A stretch of 7,990 nt of DNA from Microthrixaceae bacterium (GTDB lineage: Bacteria; Actinomycetota; Acidimicrobiia; Acidimicrobiales; Acidimicrobilacustridaceae), in contig CANGMY010000055.1 in the NCBI GenBank assembly GCA_947455015.1, positions 1 to 7,990 on the forward strand. The letters run 5' to 3'. The notes under the pieces were generated by a model that was given only the letters and a program-made list of their open reading frames with translations, had not been told where the DNA came from and did no database searches. Shown here piece after piece: positions 1-6,165 of the stretch (positions within the stretch are counted from its first letter, which is position 1; the number at the start of each line of letters is the position of its first letter). The translations under genes were made by a program, and so were the position numbers.

Positions 1-338
1 GCAACATCGAGCGAACAAAACCAGACACCGGGGCCTTCGGGGCCGACCACATACGTCCGAACATTGAACTCAAGGAACTGGTGTGTCGTTGGAATCGCAG
101 GAAACCCGCGCAACCGCAGCGCGTCCATCTCGAAACCGACCAGCGACACCCATGCCTGACCTTGGTGCGTATCGACATCAAGACTCGGCGGTAGAAGTGC
201 CTTCACTGCAGCAACTGGCACCGGCCAATGCGCAAAGGTGACGTCACGCCACACCTGCGTCATCACTGGATGAGTAATGACGTGCGGACACAACGGGCTT
301 CGGGGCTTCTCGTTGATCGGTTCGCCGCCTGTTGTCAT
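1..338 (-). CDS. DUF2071 / YqjF-like protein, 5' part only (runs off left edge)
   Basis: Reading the minus strand from 338 gives an open frame to the window edge: 112 codons plus 2 nt, so the C-terminal part is missing. The core begins around residue 26 with MTQVWRDVTFAHWPVPV, then LLPPSLDVDTHQGQAWVSLV and later FNVRTYVVGPEGPGVWF. This is the N-terminal pattern of the DUF2071 (YqjF) family: an early Trp, an F-x-H-W-P-V strand, a P-P-x-L-x-x-D-T segment and A-W-V-x-L-V. The family has an acetoacetate-decarboxylase-like fold and no established general function. The start is uncertain. ATG at 338 gives a 25-residue lead-in typical of relatives. ATG at 263 would begin at MTQVW, and an in-frame ATG at 401 would lengthen it. 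None has a good Shine-Dalgarno. It is divergent from the isomerase-like gene at 429, with about 90 bp between them if 338 is right. The family call is firm; the function is unknown. Confidence 0.85.
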   Translation of the reverse strand, partial: MTTGGEPINEKPRSPLCPHVITHPVMTQVWRDVTFAHWPVPVAAVKALLPPSLDVDTHQGQAWVSLVGFEMDALRLRGFPAIPTTHQFLEFNVRTYVVGPEGPGVWFCSLDV

Positions 339-428
339 AAGGGTGACGGTATCGGCATCAGCGAGATTCGCTCCGGCCCGAGACCAAGAACGAGAGCCCA
401 TGGGCCTCGCACCGTGTAGAACAACGCG

Positions 429-1157
429 ATGGATCACGTCGCAACTCTCCGCTCTGAAGGCACACGACTTTCGGCAGCCGCCCGTGCTGCCGGCCTTGAC
501 GCACCCGTCGAGCACTGCCCCGGCTGGACCGTCGGCCGCCTGCTTGGCCACACCGGCAAGGTCCTCCAGCGCACCAACCTCTGCGTCGCCGACGGGATGA
601 TGTCCCCACCTGCTGAAGATGCGTTCGTAAGCCTTCCGCGTGACGAGTCCATCTTCGATGCATTCGACGAGATCCTTGAAACCATCTGCGCCACGCTCTC
701 CACATGCGATCCCGATGGCGCTTCGTGGAATTTCAGCGGTGAGAATTTCGTCAACTCGTTTTGGCAACGTCGCATGGCACATGAGGTTGAGATCCATCGG
801 TGGGATGCACAGAACGCTGCCGGCGTCTCGATCGATTCTTTCGACGATAAATCAGCGGTCGATGGCATCGACGAACTCCTCACGGTCTTGATGCCGATCC
901 TCTCGGCAGTAAAGAACCCGAAGCTTTCTTCGAGCTTCCACCTCCACTGCACCGATGCACCCGGTGAATGGCTCACCACGTTCGTGAACGGGCAACCCAC
1001 CACAATTCGTGAACACGCAAAGGGCGACCTTGCCGTTCGAGGCCCTGCATCTCCGCTTTATGCGTGGTCCTGGAATCGGGTACCGATTACCGCCGAAAGC
1101 CTCAACACCGCAGGTGATGCATCGCTTCTTGAAGCATGGGCGAGCGTCGTTCCGTAG
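429..1157 (+). CDS. Mycothiol-dependent maleylpyruvate isomerase family protein (DinB-like fold)
   Basis: A 242-residue protein of the actinobacterial MDMPI/TIGR03083 family. The N-terminal DinB-type four-helix bundle (about residues 5-130) carries the motif GWTVGRLLGHTG with His41, and HEVEIHRWDA with Glu119 and His123. His41, Glu119 and His123 match the order and the E-x3-H spacing of the metal ligands known from Corynebacterium maleylpyruvate isomerase. The C-terminal part (about 150-240; FHLHCTDAPGEW, then RGPASPLYAWSWNR) fits the MDMPI C-terminal domain. Length is normal. Members are metal-dependent thiol-type isomerases or transferases that use mycothiol, but most paralogues have no known substrate, and nothing here points to aromatic catabolism. 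The start at 429 lacks an obvious Shine-Dalgarno, so a very short or absent leader is possible. The gene ends 18 bp from the convergent PGPGW gene. Confidence 0.85.
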   Translation: MDHVATLRSEGTRLSAAARAAGLDAPVEHCPGWTVGRLLGHTGKVLQRTNLCVADGMMSPPAEDAFVSLPRDESIFDAFDEILETICATLSTCDPDGASWNFSGENFVNSFWQRRMAHEVEIHRWDAQNAAGVSIDSFDDKSAVDGIDELLTVLMPILSAVKNPKLSSSFHLHCTDAPGEWLTTFVNGQPTTIREHAKGDLAVRGPASPLYAWSWNRVPITAESLNTAGDASLLEAWASVVP

Positions 1158-1175
1158 ACCGCAACTGCGCGTGGG

Positions 1176-1571
1176 CTAACGGAGGAAGGTCCACCAAATG
1201 GTGAAACTCACCGTGATCACGCTGACCGCGAGTCCCCCGATAACAACCGGCCGCGAAACGTTGCCTTCCGAATCGGCCGGCAAACGTTTGCGCACGTTTT
1301 CGAGAAGTTTGCGGGCATAGGGAACATCAGAGGCCAACAGCGCAAGACCCGCCGCGATTGTGACCAACCCTGGACCGGGAAGCGGAAGCATCAAGAGACC
1401 CGCAACGAGAACAATGCCGCCAAGCGTGACGCGGCCAATCCGAATGAGGATGTGGCGCTTTGCTTCCGACTCGGTCTCTTCGTGACGACCGGTCTCGAAC
1501 TCCGCTTCGACTGCAGCCTGTTCAAATTTCTCAAAGCGTTCACGAGCGCTTTGATGACTTGATTCGGTCAT
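1176..1571 (-). CDS. PGPGW (TIGR02611-type) small transmembrane protein
   Basis: A 131-residue membrane protein. Residues 1-44 are charged and rich in Glu and probably helical (ARERFEKFEQAAVEAEFE). A hydrophobic segment at about 42-62 runs into MLPLPGPGLVTIAAGLALLA (PGPG at 65-68). An amphipathic, basic stretch follows (YARKLLENVRKRL), then a second membrane segment at about 108-129. The L-P-x-P-G-P-G-x-x-x-x-x-x-G-L-x-x-L-A core is the signature of the putative transmembrane PGPGW family, which is common in actinobacteria and has no assigned function. Its ATG overlaps the stop of the upstream P-type ATPase gene (ATGA, 1568-1571), so it should be translationally coupled and share the ATPase transcript and its riboswitch. 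That context suggests, but does not prove, a role beside the pump or in envelope response to metal. It converges on the isomerase-like gene. Confidence 0.85.
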   Translation of the reverse strand: MTESSHQSARERFEKFEQAAVEAEFETGRHEETESEAKRHILIRIGRVTLGGIVLVAGLLMLPLPGPGLVTIAAGLALLASDVPYARKLLENVRKRLPADSEGNVSRPVVIGGLAVSVITVSFTIWWTFLR

Positions 1572-4348
1572 TGATCAACGCTCACCGGTTCATCAGCACC
1601 AGCTCGACGCGCGTTGATCTTCCAGAGTTCAACGACCACAAGGAGCAACAACGGAGGCAGTAGACACAGCCCCCATTGCGTTGGAGTTAATGACGACACG
1701 TCAAACAGTTTTTGCAGTGGCTCAATAACCGTCAAGAGAATCTGCATGACGAAGACGAAGACAACCGAGGCCCAAAGCTTCCAGTTTGAAAACGTGTACT
1801 TCGAAAACACAGTTGCGGTTTCGGATCGAGCATTAAAGACGTTCACAAGCTGTGCGTAAACGAAAGCGGTAAACGCCATCGTCATTGCCACGATCGGGGC
1901 GTCACCTTCCGGGAGGTCTAAGTCGTAGTTCTGGATTGCATACCAGTAGACCGCCAGGACTCCGACCGCCGTAACGACGCCCTGCAACACGACCTGCGTC
2001 ATTCGTTTGCGGCTCAAGATGGGCGAACCTGCCGGAACCGGATCTCGCTGCATCAGACCTGGTGCTGGTTCGTCCACACCAAGAGTGATTGCCGTTGGTC
2101 CATCGGCGATCAGGTTGACCCAGAGCACCTGCAACGGCGTGAACGGTACGTGTTGGCCAAGAATTGATGCGCCGAGGATCGTGGAAATCGCGCCAATCGC
2201 GGTTGCAACCTGAAAGCGAACAAATTTCAGGATGTTGTCGTACACCGCGCGCCCGCCCCGCACTGCCTCGACAATGGTGGCGAAGTTGTCATCGGCCAAC
2301 ACCATGTCACCCGCTTCTTTGGTGACTTCCGTTCCGGTGATGCCCATGGCGACGCCAATGTCCGCACGCCGAAGTGCAGCGGCGTCGTTCACACCGTCAC
2401 CGGTCATAGCGACAATCTCGCCATTCGAACGCAGCGCTTCGACAACACGCACCTTGTGCTCGGGCGAAACGCGCGCACACACGGCAATCGAACCGATTCG
2501 TTTGGCGAGTTCTTCATCGGTCATCGCATCGAGATCGTCGCCCGTTACTACCTCGCCTTGAATGCCGAGTTGAGCCGCGATCGCTCCGGCGGTTACCGCG
2601 TGGTCGCCGGTGATCATCTTCACGTCGATGCCAGCGCGGTGACACAGAGCGATTGCGTCACGGGCTTCAGTTCGAGCGGGATCAACAATGCCAACGAGGA
2701 GTTCCAACCGAAGGTCGGCGACCCATTCCTCGGGACGGGTAATCGCACCATCAGCGCTGATGACCTCGGAAGCAGACAGGCGACGAGTCGCCACGGCCAA
2801 GACTCGCATTCCCTGCGAAGCCAAACGATCGTTCTCTGCATGCCGGAAACCGCGGTCGGAATCGCTCAACAGCTGCTCGTTCCCTTGCGGATCAGCAAAG
2901 GCCGATGAGAGTCCGAGCACCACATCGGGAGCGCCCTTCACGCAAAGCAACACATCGCTCTGCGGATCTTCGGGATCGAGACGGTGGAACGTCGCCATGA
3001 ACTTCGTGGCCGAATCGAACGGAACTTCGCCAAGCCGTGGGCGGCGAGCACGCTCCGCAATCGCATCGAGCCCCGACTTTGCTCCCAGAACGACCAGTGC
3101 CGCTTCGGTCGGGTCGCCAATGATGCTTGGTCCATTTTCACCTTCGGCCACAAGCACCGCGTCGGAACACAGAACGGCGGGGAGTAGTGCTTCAGACGAC
3201 ACCGCAGCGTCGACCACATGGCCGCCTGCCGACGTGATGGTTCCCGCGGTTCCGTAACCACCACCGCTGACCAACCACACTTCACCGCCACGAATGGCTT
3301 CGTGAGCAGTCATCTGGTTGAGCGTGAGGGTTCCGGTCTTGTCCGAACAGATCACCGACGTCGAGCCCAACGTTTCCACTGAGTGCAAGCGCTTCACGAT
3401 GGCGTTTTCTTTCGCCATCTTTGAGATGCCGATTGCAAGCGTCACCGTTACGACGGCGGGGAGTCCTTCAGGAATCGCTGCAACTGCCAGCGCGACTGCA
3501 CCGAGAATCGCGGTTGTGAACGATTCACCGACTATGAGCTGTACAACGAATACCACTGTTGCGGCAATGCCCGCGATGATCGCGAGCGTCTTACTAAGCG
3601 CGTCGAGTTGCCGTTCAAGCGGCGTCTTCGACGGTTTGGCTGACACCAACATCTCGGCAACCTTGCCCATCTCCGTTGCCATGCCCGTGCTCGTGACAAC
3701 CACTTCAGCCCGACCGCGACTGACAGTGGTGTTCATGAAGACCATTCCGATGCGATCACCGATCGGACTCTTGGCATCGGTCAGTGCATCGGCGCGCTTT
3801 TCGACTGGAACGGATTCACCCGTCAGTGACGATTCATCAACAGAAAGATTTGCTGCCAACAGCAATCGCCCATCGGCGGGAACTCGGTCCCCCGCTTCGA
3901 GAAGCACAACATCGCCTGGAACGAGTTGGTCCATTGCGACTTCGTCGGTGATTCCATTCCGACGAACTCGAACACGCGTAACGAGCATTCGTTCAAGCGC
4001 TGCCAACGCGTTCGATGCCTTTGCTTCTTGTGCGTAGCCGAGGACGGCATTCACCAAAAGCACGACAAAGATGATGACGAGGTCTTTGATGTCGCCGAGG
4101 ACACCAGCGAGTAATCCGGCGCCAGCAAGTACATAGACAATGCCGGTGCGGAACTGATCGAGAAACACCCGAAGTTTTGAACGGCGCGGCGGTTCCGCCA
4201 ATCGGTTCAAACCAATGGTGGACTGTCGATCAGCAACTTCGGTCGAAGAGAGCCCAGCCCCCACGTCGACACCAAGTCGCTCCACGACTTGGGCACCAGA
4301 GAATGCGCACCATTCGTTGTTGTGGGTCTGAATCGATTCAGGGTTCAT
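1568..4348 (-). CDS. P2-type cation-transporting ATPase, probable Mn2+/Ca2+ exporter
   Basis: A 926-residue membrane pump with the full P2-ATPase plan. In order: cation-ATPase N domain (about 10-70); M1-M2 (about 68-107); actuator loop with TGES at 176-179; M3-M4 (about 253-308) with PEGLP at 293-297; phosphorylation motif DKTGT at 336-340 (Asp336); nucleotide-binding KGAPD at 471-475; hinge TGDGVND at 649-655; M5-M10 to the C-terminus. By alignment to SERCA, the site II ligands are kept (Glu294, Asn745, Asp749). Site I positions are lost: Ala717 for N768, Ala720 for E771, Ala748 for T799 and Gln833 for E908. M5-M6 therefore resembles the single-site SPCA/PMR1 Ca2+/Mn2+ pumps. A Mn2+ riboswitch precedes the gene, which favours Mn2+ export. 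I chose ATG 4348 (GGAG 7 nt upstream) over the adjacent TTG at 4351. It overlaps the PGPGW gene by 4 bp. Exact ion specificity is inference. Confidence 0.93.
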   Translation of the reverse strand: MNPESIQTHNNEWCAFSGAQVVERLGVDVGAGLSSTEVADRQSTIGLNRLAEPPRRSKLRVFLDQFRTGIVYVLAGAGLLAGVLGDIKDLVIIFVVLLVNAVLGYAQEAKASNALAALERMLVTRVRVRRNGITDEVAMDQLVPGDVVLLEAGDRVPADGRLLLAANLSVDESSLTGESVPVEKRADALTDAKSPIGDRIGMVFMNTTVSRGRAEVVVTSTGMATEMGKVAEMLVSAKPSKTPLERQLDALSKTLAIIAGIAATVVFVVQLIVGESFTTAILGAVALAVAAIPEGLPAVVTVTLAIGISKMAKENAIVKRLHSVETLGSTSVICSDKTGTLTLNQMTAHEAIRGGEVWLVSGGGYGTAGTITSAGGHVVDAAVSSEALLPAVLCSDAVLVAEGENGPSIIGDPTEAALVVLGAKSGLDAIAERARRPRLGEVPFDSATKFMATFHRLDPEDPQSDVLLCVKGAPDVVLGLSSAFADPQGNEQLLSDSDRGFRHAENDRLASQGMRVLAVATRRLSASEVISADGAITRPEEWVADLRLELLVGIVDPARTEARDAIALCHRAGIDVKMITGDHAVTAGAIAAQLGIQGEVVTGDDLDAMTDEELAKRIGSIAVCARVSPEHKVRVVEALRSNGEIVAMTGDGVNDAAALRRADIGVAMGITGTEVTKEAGDMVLADDNFATIVEAVRGGRAVYDNILKFVRFQVATAIGAISTILGASILGQHVPFTPLQVLWVNLIADGPTAITLGVDEPAPGLMQRDPVPAGSPILSRKRMTQVVLQGVVTAVGVLAVYWYAIQNYDLDLPEGDAPIVAMTMAFTAFVYAQLVNVFNARSETATVFSKYTFSNWKLWASVVFVFVMQILLTVIEPLQKLFDVSSLTPTQWGLCLLPPLLLLVVVELWKINARRAGADEPVSVDQ

Positions 4349-4355
4349 CAAGGGG

Positions 4356-4410
4356 CTCCGGTCATGTCACATGGACGATTGGGGAACCGCGATTGGTTCA
4401 CCGACCGGAG
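4356..4410 (-). promoter_or_regulatory. Riboswitch expression platform: anti-SD / SD helix
   Basis: In the minus-strand RNA, CTCCGGTC (4410-4403) is perfectly complementary to GACCGGAG (4363-4356), which contains the GGAG ribosome binding site of the ATPase. The 5' half of this anti-SD overlaps the P1 3' strand CCTC (4411-4408), so P1 and the SD-sequestering helix are mutually exclusive. A small hairpin GAACC/GGTTC (4399-4395 with 4388-4384) sits in the loop between them. No U-tract follows, so control should be translational. Mn2+ bound means P1 forms, the SD is free and the gene is ON. This is inferred from complementarity. Confidence 0.75.
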
Positions 4411-4524
4411 GTCTCTCCCGCTTGCCTCAGCCCTGAGGGACTCAGACAAACCAGCGGCACCGGGTGCTCGGGCCGAAGCCGTTGCGCCGTGATGACGACA
4501 CCGCTGTGATGGGATACTCCCCTC
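4408..4524 (-). promoter_or_regulatory. yybP-ykoY Mn2+ riboswitch aptamer
   Basis: Read on the minus strand, the ATPase leader has the signature elements of the yybP-ykoY class. The 5' element GAGGGGAGTA lies at 4524-4515, an internal GTCGTCATCACGG at 4499-4487, and the 3' element GGGAGAGACCTC at 4419-4408. They fold consistently: P1 GAGG/CCTC (4524-4521 with 4411-4408); conserved internal loop GGAGTA opposite GAGA; P2 TCCC/GGGA (4514-4511 with 4419-4416); P3 CAGCGG/CCGCTG (4506-4501 with 4457-4452) holding the GTCGTCA loop opposite CCGG; and a second arm GTTTGTC/GGCAAGC (4451-4445 with 4426-4420, two wobbles). In this class the two loops meet to bind Mn2+. Typical targets are Mn exporters, including P-type ATPases, which fits the gene downstream. 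The helices were worked out by eye. Confidence 0.88.
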
Positions 4525-4533
4525 ACTGGTTCA

Positions 4534-4539
4534 ACAGTA
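4534..4539 (-). promoter_or_regulatory. Possible -10 element for the riboswitch-ATPase transcript
   Basis: TACTGT on the minus strand fits TANNNT and would place the transcription start about 7 nt downstream, right at the foot of aptamer helix P1. No convincing -35 hexamer is seen 16-19 bp upstream. Position relative to the aptamer is the main argument. Confidence 0.25.
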
Positions 4540-4541
4540 TT

Positions 4542-4581
4542 GCCGCATTCTGCGGCCCAGCCATAGTCAGGAAGTCCTGAC
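4542..4581 (-). terminator. Two tandem hairpins after the ceoC-like gene, candidate terminator
   Basis: Seventeen bases after the stop of the RCK gene (4598-4600) there is a perfect 7-bp inverted repeat, GTCAGGA/TCCTGAC (4566-4572 and 4575-4581). Nine bases on is a second one, GCCGCA/TGCGGC with a 3-nt loop (4542-4547 and 4551-4556). Neither has a T-run, but U-less hairpins are common at actinobacterial gene ends. They lie just before the riboswitch, so they would separate the RCK transcript from the ATPase transcript. Confidence 0.4.
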
Positions 4582-4597
4582 CAACGCTGGCAAGGAT

Positions 4598-5266
4598 CTA
4601 GCCGACCAAAACTTTGCGGACGGCGTCTTCACATTCGGCCACAGCCAATACCAGGACCTCGTCACCAGCACCGAGCGTGACATCGCCTCGGGGGAAGATG
4701 ACTTTCCCTTCGCGCACCACGGCAACGATCGTGGATTCACGAGGAAGTCCAAGGTTGGCGATCGTGACGCCATTGGCTGGCGAGGAATCGGCAAGACGGA
4801 TCTCGGAAAGACGAGCTGCGTCGTTCTCGAAAGTCATGATGCGAACAAGCGAGCCAACGGTGACCGCTTCTTCGACCAGCGCGGTGAGCATGTGCGGTGT
4901 CGACACTGAAACGTCGACGCCCCAGCTTGCGTTGAACATCCACTCGTTCGAGGGGTTGTTCACGCGGGCCACAACACGCGGCACGCTGAATTCCTGCTTG
5001 GCGAGAAGCGAGATGACGAGGTTGTCTTCATCGTCACCGGTTACGGCAACAACAACATCGGCACGATCGGGCTCGGCCTTTGCGAATTCTGAAACTTCAC
5101 AACCATCGACGACCAGCCACTTTACGCCTGCGGGCTCACCATCGGCCTGGGCCTGAGCAACACGAGCGGGATCGACTTCGACGATGAGAACTTCGTGACC
5201 TGCCTGCTGGAGTTCGGTGGCGATGTAGGTGCCAACGTTTCCGCCACCTGCAATGACGACGCGCAT
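4598..5266 (-). CDS. TrkA-family RCK protein, second of a pair (CeoC-like)
   Basis: A 222-residue cytoplasmic K+-transport regulatory subunit with an N-terminal RCK/Rossmann domain and a C-terminal RCK_C domain. The nucleotide-binding glycine motif is GGGNVG (7-12), with an acidic Glu30 at the end of the second strand (IVEVD), followed by VVDGCEV (52-58) and VTGDDEDNLV (75-84). The C-terminal domain spans about 140-222 (LPRESTIVAVVREGKVIFPRGD). Such proteins bind NAD(H) or ATP and gate Trk/Ktr-type or permease partners. No transporter subunit is in the window. The start at ATG 5266 is set by the MRVVIAGGGNVG beginning and a GGAGG 9 nt upstream. The frame stays open 27 codons further, but that part is inside the upstream gene and not RCK-like. 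The ATG overlaps the upstream stop by one base (TGATG), so the pair is coupled. It resembles the mycobacterial ceoB-ceoC arrangement. Confidence 0.92.
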   Translation of the reverse strand: MRVVIAGGGNVGTYIATELQQAGHEVLIVEVDPARVAQAQADGEPAGVKWLVVDGCEVSEFAKAEPDRADVVVAVTGDDEDNLVISLLAKQEFSVPRVVARVNNPSNEWMFNASWGVDVSVSTPHMLTALVEEAVTVGSLVRIMTFENDAARLSEIRLADSSPANGVTIANLGLPRESTIVAVVREGKVIFPRGDVTLGAGDEVLVLAVAECEDAVRKVLVG

Positions 5267-5937
5267 CAGTGATGACCTCCTGGGGTAGGTGCTGCCGCAA
5301 GATGGTGATCGAACTCTCCGATGTGATCTCCATCGATTGCGACCCACACGATGTCGCCTTCTTGGGCGAGCAATGCCGGGCTTACAAGTTGCGCAACACC
5401 AAGGCGGGTGAGAGCAACAACTCGTGAACGACCTTCGGCTTCAAGTTCGATGAGCGGACGACCGGCCCACGAAACGGGAACAACACGTTCGACGAGACAC
5501 ACGCGGGCGCTCGGGTCGACCCATTCGACGCCATCAGTGTCGGGCTGAATGCGACGAAGTACTCGTTCGATCGCCCACTGAACAGTGGCGACGGTGGAGA
5601 TACCAAGTCGTTCGTAGATTGCGGCGCGGCGCTGATCGTAAATACGAGCGACAACACGATCGACGTGGAAGAACTCGCGGGCAGTGCGTGCAATAAGGAT
5701 GTTGGAGTTGTCGCCATTGGTAACAGCGGCAAGTGCATCAGCTCGCTCGATTCCGGCAGCACGAAGTCGTGTGCGATCGAACCCGACACCAACGATGGTG
5801 TCTCCACTGAAGTTTTCGGGCAGACGACGGAACGCCGTTGCCTTTCGGTCGATCACCGAAACGGTGTGACCTTGTTCAACCAATGTGGCGGCGAGTCCAG
5901 AACCGACTCGGCCGCATCCAACAACGACGACGTGCAC
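5266..5937 (-). CDS. TrkA-family RCK protein, first of a pair (CeoB-like)
   Basis: A 223-residue RCK protein starting with GTG: VHVVVVGCGRVGSGLAATLV. The Rossmann glycine motif is GCGRVG at 7-12. Asp30 (SVIDRK) ends the second strand, as expected for dinucleotide binding. VTNGDNSNILIARTARE (72-88) and VVARIYDQRRAAIYERLGI (95-113) are typical TrkA_N features. The RCK_C domain covers about 143-205 (LVERVVPVSWAGRPLIELE; EGDIVWVAIDGD), with a short His-rich tail. The role is K+ uptake regulation by ligand sensing, probably as a hetero-assembly with the next gene, which it overlaps by one base. The frame is open for a further 240 codons upstream, but that stretch is antisense to zwf. GTG 5937 is chosen because the fold starts there and GGAGG lies 9 nt upstream. 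It is transcribed divergently from zwf across 228 bp. Confidence 0.92.
   Translation of the reverse strand: MHVVVVGCGRVGSGLAATLVEQGHTVSVIDRKATAFRRLPENFSGDTIVGVGFDRTRLRAAGIERADALAAVTNGDNSNILIARTAREFFHVDRVVARIYDQRRAAIYERLGISTVATVQWAIERVLRRIQPDTDGVEWVDPSARVCLVERVVPVSWAGRPLIELEAEGRSRVVALTRLGVAQLVSPALLAQEGDIVWVAIDGDHIGEFDHHLAAAPTPGGHH
5276..5280 (-). promoter_or_regulatory. RBS (GGAGG) fixing the start of the second RCK gene
   Basis: GGAGG on the minus strand, 9 nt before ATG 5266 and inside the last codons of the upstream RCK gene. It supports 5266 over the longer open frame. Confidence 0.75.
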
Positions 5938-5946
5938 TTCGCACCA

Positions 5947-5951
5947 CCTCC
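5947..5951 (-). promoter_or_regulatory. RBS (GGAGG) fixing the GTG start of the first RCK gene
   Basis: GGAGG on the minus strand, 9 nt before GTG 5937. It decides between the RCK start and the long spurious upstream frame. Confidence 0.75.
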
Positions 5952-5953
5952 AG

Positions 5954-5969
5954 GTGTCCCGGTGGACAC
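5954..5969 (-). promoter_or_regulatory. Hairpin directly upstream of the RCK gene RBS
   Basis: A perfect 6-bp stem GTGTCC/GGACAC with a 4-nt loop, ending 2 nt before the GGAGG. Its loop and 5' arm contain CCACC, which could alternatively pair with the GGTGG that overlaps the RBS. It may modulate translation of the RCK pair. No known riboswitch class was recognised in this leader. Confidence 0.35.
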
Positions 5970-6023
5970 GGTTATCGATCCTATGACTGCGCGACGTGAA
6001 CGGAAAGACGAAACGGCCCCTGT

Positions 6024-6040
6024 TCACATGCGCGTCACAT
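6024..6040 (+). repeat. TCACAT direct repeat, 11-bp period (possible OmpR/PhoP-type operator)
   Basis: TCACAT at 6024-6029 and 6035-6040 repeats with exactly one helical turn between copies. This is the geometry of binding sites for OmpR-family response regulators; mycobacterial PhoP uses TCACAGC repeats with the same 11-bp period. A third TCACAT is at 6081-6086. Short repeats can arise by chance, so this is only suggestive. Confidence 0.3.
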
Positions 6041-6165
6041 AAGGAAAACGCAAAGATTTCGTGATTGACGTTGACCTCAGTCACATCACCATCTCTGCCG
6101 GACCTCCGAAACAGAGAAGTCCTGAGTAGTTTGAGCGACGACCACGGCTTCTCGAGGGAGACCCA

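Larger units (their letters stand above)
5938..6165. other. Divergent intergenic region between the RCK pair and zwf
   Basis: A 228-bp region that must hold promoters for both directions. Seen on the plus strand: a direct repeat of TCACAT at 6024 and 6035, with a third copy at 6081; tandem TTGACG-TTGACC at 6065-6076 that could serve as -35 elements for zwf; a TAGTTT (6127-6132) fitting a TANNNT -10, but not correctly spaced from them; and an AGGGAG ribosome binding site at 6155-6160, 5 nt before the zwf ATG. No complete promoter can be assigned with confidence. Confidence 0.5.

Noticed and set aside
238..247. Perfect 10-bp palindrome GTGACGTCAC as an operator
   Set aside because: It lies inside the conserved DUF2071 coding segment (R-D-V-T), not in an intergenic region, so codon content explains it well enough.
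434..1003. 189-codon minus-strand frame over the isomerase-like gene
   Set aside because: It is a shadow of a gene with clear family motifs and conserved metal ligands on the plus strand.
3318..4037. 239-codon plus-strand frame inside the ATPase gene
   Set aside because: It is an antisense shadow of a well-defined P-type ATPase; the translation is Ser/Thr/Ala-rich with no recognisable domain.
4349..4351. TTG as the ATPase start
   Set aside because: TTG immediately precedes ATG 4346-4348. The GGAG is only 4 nt from TTG but 7 nt from ATG, so ATG is preferred.
5267..5347. 27-codon N-terminal extension of the second RCK gene
   Set aside because: It overlaps the coding end of the preceding gene, translates to an Arg/Ser-rich stretch unlike RCK proteins, and the canonical MRVVIAGGGNVG with a GGAGG starts at 5266.
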